From Endomychus coccineus (lineage: Eukaryota; Arthropoda; Insecta; Coleoptera; Endomychidae), in contig OY294072.1 in NCBI GenBank assembly GCA_958510875.1, forward strand, positions 186,001-250,000: DNA of 64,000 bases, read 5' to 3'. Below, in pieces: positions 62,702 through 64,000 of this stretch. The notes beneath the pieces are model-generated. The model was given only the letters and a program-made list of their open reading frames with translations, ran no database searches and was not told the DNA's origin. The number at the start of each line of letters is the position of its first letter. Position 1 is the first letter of the stretch. Made by a program: the position numbers and the translations under genes.

Positions 62702-62887
62702 CCTACAACTGCCAGAGTGACGTCTGTCACAGTGATAACCTGAAGGTGCCCATACACCTCACATAAAGGTTACCACGCACTATCCGACTAAACCCTCAAA
62801 AAGGCGTTGCACATGAAAACAACTGTACGTCAGCGGGGCGTAACTTAGCGGGGTGTAGCACAGCGGGGCGTAGCCCGTAAAATCAAC
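62702..62887. repeat. Hairpin-rich module, copy 16
   Basis: GTGAC/GTCAC variant, three motifs, the middle one GGGGTGTAG. Confidence 0.85.
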
Positions 62888-63410
62888 TAGTCAACTATAA
62901 TACTGGCCGGTTTAAGTTGGTACGCAAGTTACTAGAAAAGTCACTAGGAATATGCGATTTTCGACCTTATCGACGGTCAACTTTGGACACGACAAGCTAA
63001 ATGAAGCGAGCGCAGCGAGCTCGAAAAATGATTGAAACGTTAACTTTGAACCTTTTAAAAGGTCGCGATAGCCCCAAACCGGGTCGAAAACTGTTTTGAA
63101 ATAGTTAATTTTCCGTAAATCGAATGACGTTCACGTGAGGAGCGCGTAGCTGGCGAGTTAGAAAAGTGAAAACTTTCTGTACCTAATACGGCTGTACGAC
63201 AACTTTTCGCGTTCCGTTTTCGCTCCATGTCGTGAGATTTTCATCGGGGCCGTTGCATAGGCACATTGTCAGGTCCCAAAATATCGTTTAAATAGGAAAA
63301 TTTAATTAAAATAGAAACGAGTACTCTCAAGTCTCAGCTATGCACGTCTGACGTGCGAAGCAGCAAAGGGAATTTTCTAGCTACTAAAATATACGCGAAG
63401 CGGGTAAAAG

Positions 63411-64000
63411 CTAGCGGCCCATAGCAGAAAAGACTTTATTACAACTGGCGCCGCTCGCACGGGACAAGAAACGGCCTCAAATTAACAAGACCGAGGTAAA
63501 ATGTATAAACTCTAACTGAAGCGTAGCGATCTCCTCGAGGCATTTGTCAAAATGTTTCCGTTCGTAACTAATTACATAGGACATCTGGCCTTCATGCAAT
63601 TGTGGTTTTATACAATTCGAACCTTCTAATTTCGATAGGCCAAGTGAAAATCCCGGAGCCTCAAGCGCTAAAGACATCTGAGTGTTTAAAATTTCGTATA
63701 AAATTGCTAAATTTGGCATTCTTAGAAACGTCAAATTAATTAATCTGACACAAGAGTTGGGGATATTTTTATTCAAATCGATATAATACCAATTTTTGTC
63801 ATCCATATTGCAAGATTTTCTCGGAAATTTTCCAAAATCAAAAACTAGGGCCTCTACGTTCAATTAAAATTCACCATTCGAAAGATCGTCATCGATAATG
63901 TTAAAGTGGCACCAAACTAATTCCAAGACGTAACCCAAAAATGCCGCTAAGTAGCTTAAAATAAATCATAAAGATTTGACGTGTTTTGACGGTAACCTAT
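63411..64000. repeat. Start of unit 9, cut by window end
   Basis: Only the ORF and about 190 bp of its upstream region are present. The upstream sequence (63890-64000) matches that of unit 4 (from about 23975), suggesting that another unit-4-like body follows. Confidence 0.85.
63477..63806 (-). CDS. Array ORF copy 9, truncated to 109 aa
   Basis: Second 5' flavour (MDDKNWYYIDL) joined to the third 3' flavour (SNCIKPQ, ATLQLEFIHFTSV, TGA at codon 110). This pairing is unlike that of copies 6 and 7, which carry the same 3' end behind the first 5' flavour. It is a clear recombinant. The homologous tail extends to 63411. Confidence 0.4.
   Translation of the reverse strand: MDDKNWYYIDLNKNIPNSCVRLINLTFLRMPNLAILYEILNTQMSLALEAPGFSLGLSKLEGSNCIKPQLHEGQMSYVISYERKHFDKCLEEIATLQLEFIHFTSVLLI

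Larger units (their letters stand above)
54838..63410. repeat. Unit 8, type A with full LINE-beta 3' end
   Basis: The left part matches unit 5 and the right part matches unit 1, including the complete LINE-beta tail, LINE-delta scrap, mariner remnant and loss of the palindrome. Backbone 56117-57315, 61421-61571 and 62011-62701 holds no gene. The ORF 3' flank is 62888-63410 and belongs to the flavour seen before units 6 and 7. Confidence 0.92.
1..64000. repeat. Higher-order tandem array of 7-8.7 kb units
   Basis: The same blocks recur in the same order from end to end: minus-strand ORF, TATA-like box, GGGGCCCC splice-like block, LINE fragments, palindrome or its deletion, hairpin module, GC-richer flank. 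Unit starts (homologous stop-codon positions of the ORF) are 1140, 9660, 16582, 23494, 32146, 39159, 46175, 54838 and 63411. Copies of one type look almost identical over kilobases. Types A and B differ strongly in some blocks and hardly at all in others. No single-copy sequence separates units, so the array probably continues beyond both ends. Confidence 0.97.

Noticed and set aside
1..64000. CRISPR array, because of evenly spaced repeats.
   Set aside because: Repeat units are kilobases long, no 25-40 bp repeat-spacer pattern exists, and the content is eukaryotic.

Overview
This is eukaryotic nuclear repeat DNA, most likely from an insect. The evidence is the AT-rich composition, the decayed Jockey/CR1-like LINEs, a mariner-type transposase remnant, GTATGT/AG splice-like signals and AATAAA signals. 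I cannot name the order or species. There is no bacterial gene organisation, no rRNA or tRNA that I can recognise, and no host gene of known function.

The whole window is one higher-order tandem array. Eight complete units and parts of two more follow each other with no unique DNA between them. I place unit starts at the stop codon of a recurrent minus-strand ORF: 1140, 9660, 16582, 23494, 32146, 39159, 46175, 54838 and 63411. Unit lengths are 8520, 6922, 6912, 8652, 7013, 7016, 8663 and 8573 bp. Two body types occur. Type A (units 1, 4, 5, 6, 7, 8) carries a fragment of LINE-alpha followed by a long LINE-beta copy on the plus strand. Type B (units 2 and 3) carries the complementary 3' part of LINE-alpha on the plus strand and LINE-gamma on the minus strand. 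Units 1 and 8 keep the complete LINE-beta 3' end and also carry a LINE-delta scrap and a mariner remnant. Units 4 to 7 have LINE-beta cut at an A-run. Units 4 and 7 end in three extra copies of a ~550 bp cassette, and the interval from unit 4 to unit 7 defines a ~22.69 kb higher-order period.

Left to right on the plus strand, each unit holds: a 131-codon minus-strand ORF of unknown function; its ~500 bp upstream region with an invariant TATA-like box; a conserved block with two short intron-like intervals and an AATAAA on the plus strand; old backbone sequence; the LINE fragments; more backbone; a ~150 bp hairpin-rich module (16 copies in the window) containing CGGGGCGTAGC motifs; and ~520 bp of more GC-rich DNA forming the 3' flank of the next ORF.

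The retroelements are dead. All six LINE-beta copies share two frameshifts and a changed endonuclease motif (GNFN for GDFN), so they spread by unit amplification and not by transposition. The most promising undescribed element is the recurrent minus-strand ORF with its promoter-like box and mosaic 5' and 3' halves. Second is the candidate spliced plus-strand RNA beside it. Hand comparison of ORF copies gives roughly neutral amino-acid change, so whether it encodes a working protein is open.
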